Source of the DNA: Methanothrix sp.
GTDB lineage: Archaea > Halobacteriota > Methanosarcinia > Methanotrichales > Methanotrichaceae
NCBI GenBank assembly: GCA_011391755.1
Contig: JAABPZ010000100.1
Coordinates: forward strand, 1 to 5,878
Length of the DNA: 5,878 nt
Reading direction: 5' to 3'
Shown: piece by piece, positions 5,027 through 5,878 of the stretch
Numbering within the stretch: the stretch's first letter is position 1
Layout: every line of letters starts with the position of its first letter
The notes under the pieces: model-generated
Seen by the model: only the letters and a program-made list of their open reading frames with translations
Database searches by the model: none
Told to the model about the DNA's origin: nothing
Translations under genes and position numbers: made by a program

Positions 5027-5878
5027 GCGCACTATCTTTTGAAATCTTAAGGCAGGATAAAGAGACACATGCCAGGCTGGGGCTGATTAAAACCAGACGA
5101 GGAGATATAGAAACGCCCTACCTGGTCCCGGTGGCAACAATGGGCAGCGTGAGAGCTTTGGGCTCCGACGATCTGCAGAGTTTAGGCGTGCAGTGCACCC
5201 TTGCCAATACCTACCATCTTCACCTGAATCCGGGCGATGAGCTGATCGCAAGGTTCGGTGGGCTGCACCGGTTCATGGGGTTTGACCGGCCCCTGTTCAC
5301 CGATTCCGGCGGTTTTCAGGCCTTTTCTTTAGGCTTTGCCAGAGAGCATAACATCAGCAAGATCGGCAACATCTTCCCGCAAGATTACAGAAAAAAATAT
5401 GATGATAAGGAAAATGGGAGCACGCTAGGCATAAGCTGCAGGGAAAACGGAAACGTAAGGCCTAAGGAGAATTTGACCAAGATCACAGATGAGGGCATCT
5501 CCTTCAAGTCCCTTGCCGACGGAGCCATGCATTTTTTGAACGCAGAAAAGTCGATGAAGATTCAGTCCAATCTCGCAGCAGATATCATCATGGCATTTGA
5601 CGAATGCACTTCACCCCTCTCGGATTATGATTACACCAAGAAAGCCATGATAAGAACCCATAATTGGGCGGAAGAGTCCATTCGATATCACGATAAAAAT
5701 CAAGCTCTCTATGGCATAATCCAGGGAGGTTGGTTTGATGACCTAAGAAAGGAAAGCACACAGGCCATCTCTGAAAAGCCTTTTGACGGCATCGCCATTG
5801 GAGGCTCGCTGGGGAACAGCAAGCAGGATATGCATCAGGTCCTGGACTGGACCATTCCCAGACTGGATGACGACCGGC
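5023..5878 (+). CDS. tgt: Bacterial-type tRNA-guanine transglycosylase (partial, 3' end outside window)
   Basis: TGT swaps a guanine in tRNA for a 7-deazaguanine base; the bacterial type acts at G34 with preQ1 or queuine on the way to queuosine. The 285 visible codons give an N-terminal TPYLVPVATMGSVRAL (31-46), NTYHLHLNPG (62-71), DSGGFQ (94-99, Asp94 matching Zymomonas Asp102), FDECT (192-196, Asp193 matching Asp156) and GIIQGG (231-236). IGGSLG follows at 259-264. The catalytic-nucleophile and zinc-site regions lie past the window edge. DSGGFQ with a downstream FDECT marks the bacterial/eukaryotic class rather than archaeosine TGT. Asp94 and Asp193 are 99 residues apart against 54 in Zymomonas, so about 45 residues are inserted (roughly 107-152). 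I recall similar insertions in TGTs of candidate-phyla bacteria. The start is fixed by an in-frame TAA at 5020. The substrate is unproven. Confidence 0.9.
   Translation, partial: MSALSFEILRQDKETHARLGLIKTRRGDIETPYLVPVATMGSVRALGSDDLQSLGVQCTLANTYHLHLNPGDELIARFGGLHRFMGFDRPLFTDSGGFQAFSLGFAREHNISKIGNIFPQDYRKKYDDKENGSTLGISCRENGNVRPKENLTKITDEGISFKSLADGAMHFLNAEKSMKIQSNLAADIIMAFDECTSPLSDYDYTKKAMIRTHNWAEESIRYHDKNQALYGIIQGGWFDDLRKESTQAISEKPFDGIAIGGSLGNSKQDMHQVLDWTIPRLDDDR

Overview
This window most likely comes from a methanogenic euryarchaeon, possibly of the Methanotrichaceae/Methanosarcinales. The evidence is a PAN-type proteasomal ATPase, a small protein resembling the methanogen family DUF5611, and BRE/TATA-like promoters. 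These promoters put the predicted transcription start almost on the start codon of four genes, implying leaderless mRNAs. The taxon is an inference from gene content; no rRNA or tRNA is present.

Left part (1-1904, + strand) looks accessory. An AT-rich leader precedes a 466-residue peptidase C45-like Ntn-hydrolase (242-1642). After 14 bases comes a GC-rich 76-codon piece (1657-1887) whose first ~62 residues resemble a C-terminal segment of large restriction/BREX-type adenine DNA methylases. No other part of such a gene is present, so it reads as the relic of a lost defence gene.

Central part (1905-4794, - strand) looks like core genome and holds three genes on one strand. They are a small-conductance MscS-family channel (1905-2828), the proteasome-activating nucleotidase PAN (2982-4217) and a DUF5611-like protein (4483-4794). 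mscS, PAN and the DUF5611-like gene each have their own TATA-like element 31-33 bases before the ATG, and PAN has a hairpin/T-rich terminator touching its stop codon, so they are probably separate transcription units. The PAN departs from the canonical sequence at three sites: Walker A is GLPGTGKT, the usual GAR after the pore loop is GAQ, and the C-terminus is MFS rather than a Hb-Tyr-X motif. The 265 bases between PAN and the DUF5611-like gene contain a protein-like + strand reading interrupted by a frame change at a G5 run, possibly a decayed gene.

Right part (4793-5878, + strand) has a 77-codon ORF of uncertain reality. Its ATG shares a CATG palindrome with the DUF5611-like start and it overlaps tgt by ATGA. 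The tgt gene runs off the window. It encodes a bacterial-type tRNA-guanine transglycosylase rather than the archaeal archaeosine enzyme, with about 45 extra residues after the DSGGFQ motif. This gene is the best candidate for unusual biology, because archaea normally modify G15 (archaeosine) rather than G34 (queuosine).

No CRISPR array, complete mobile element, rRNA or tRNA was seen.
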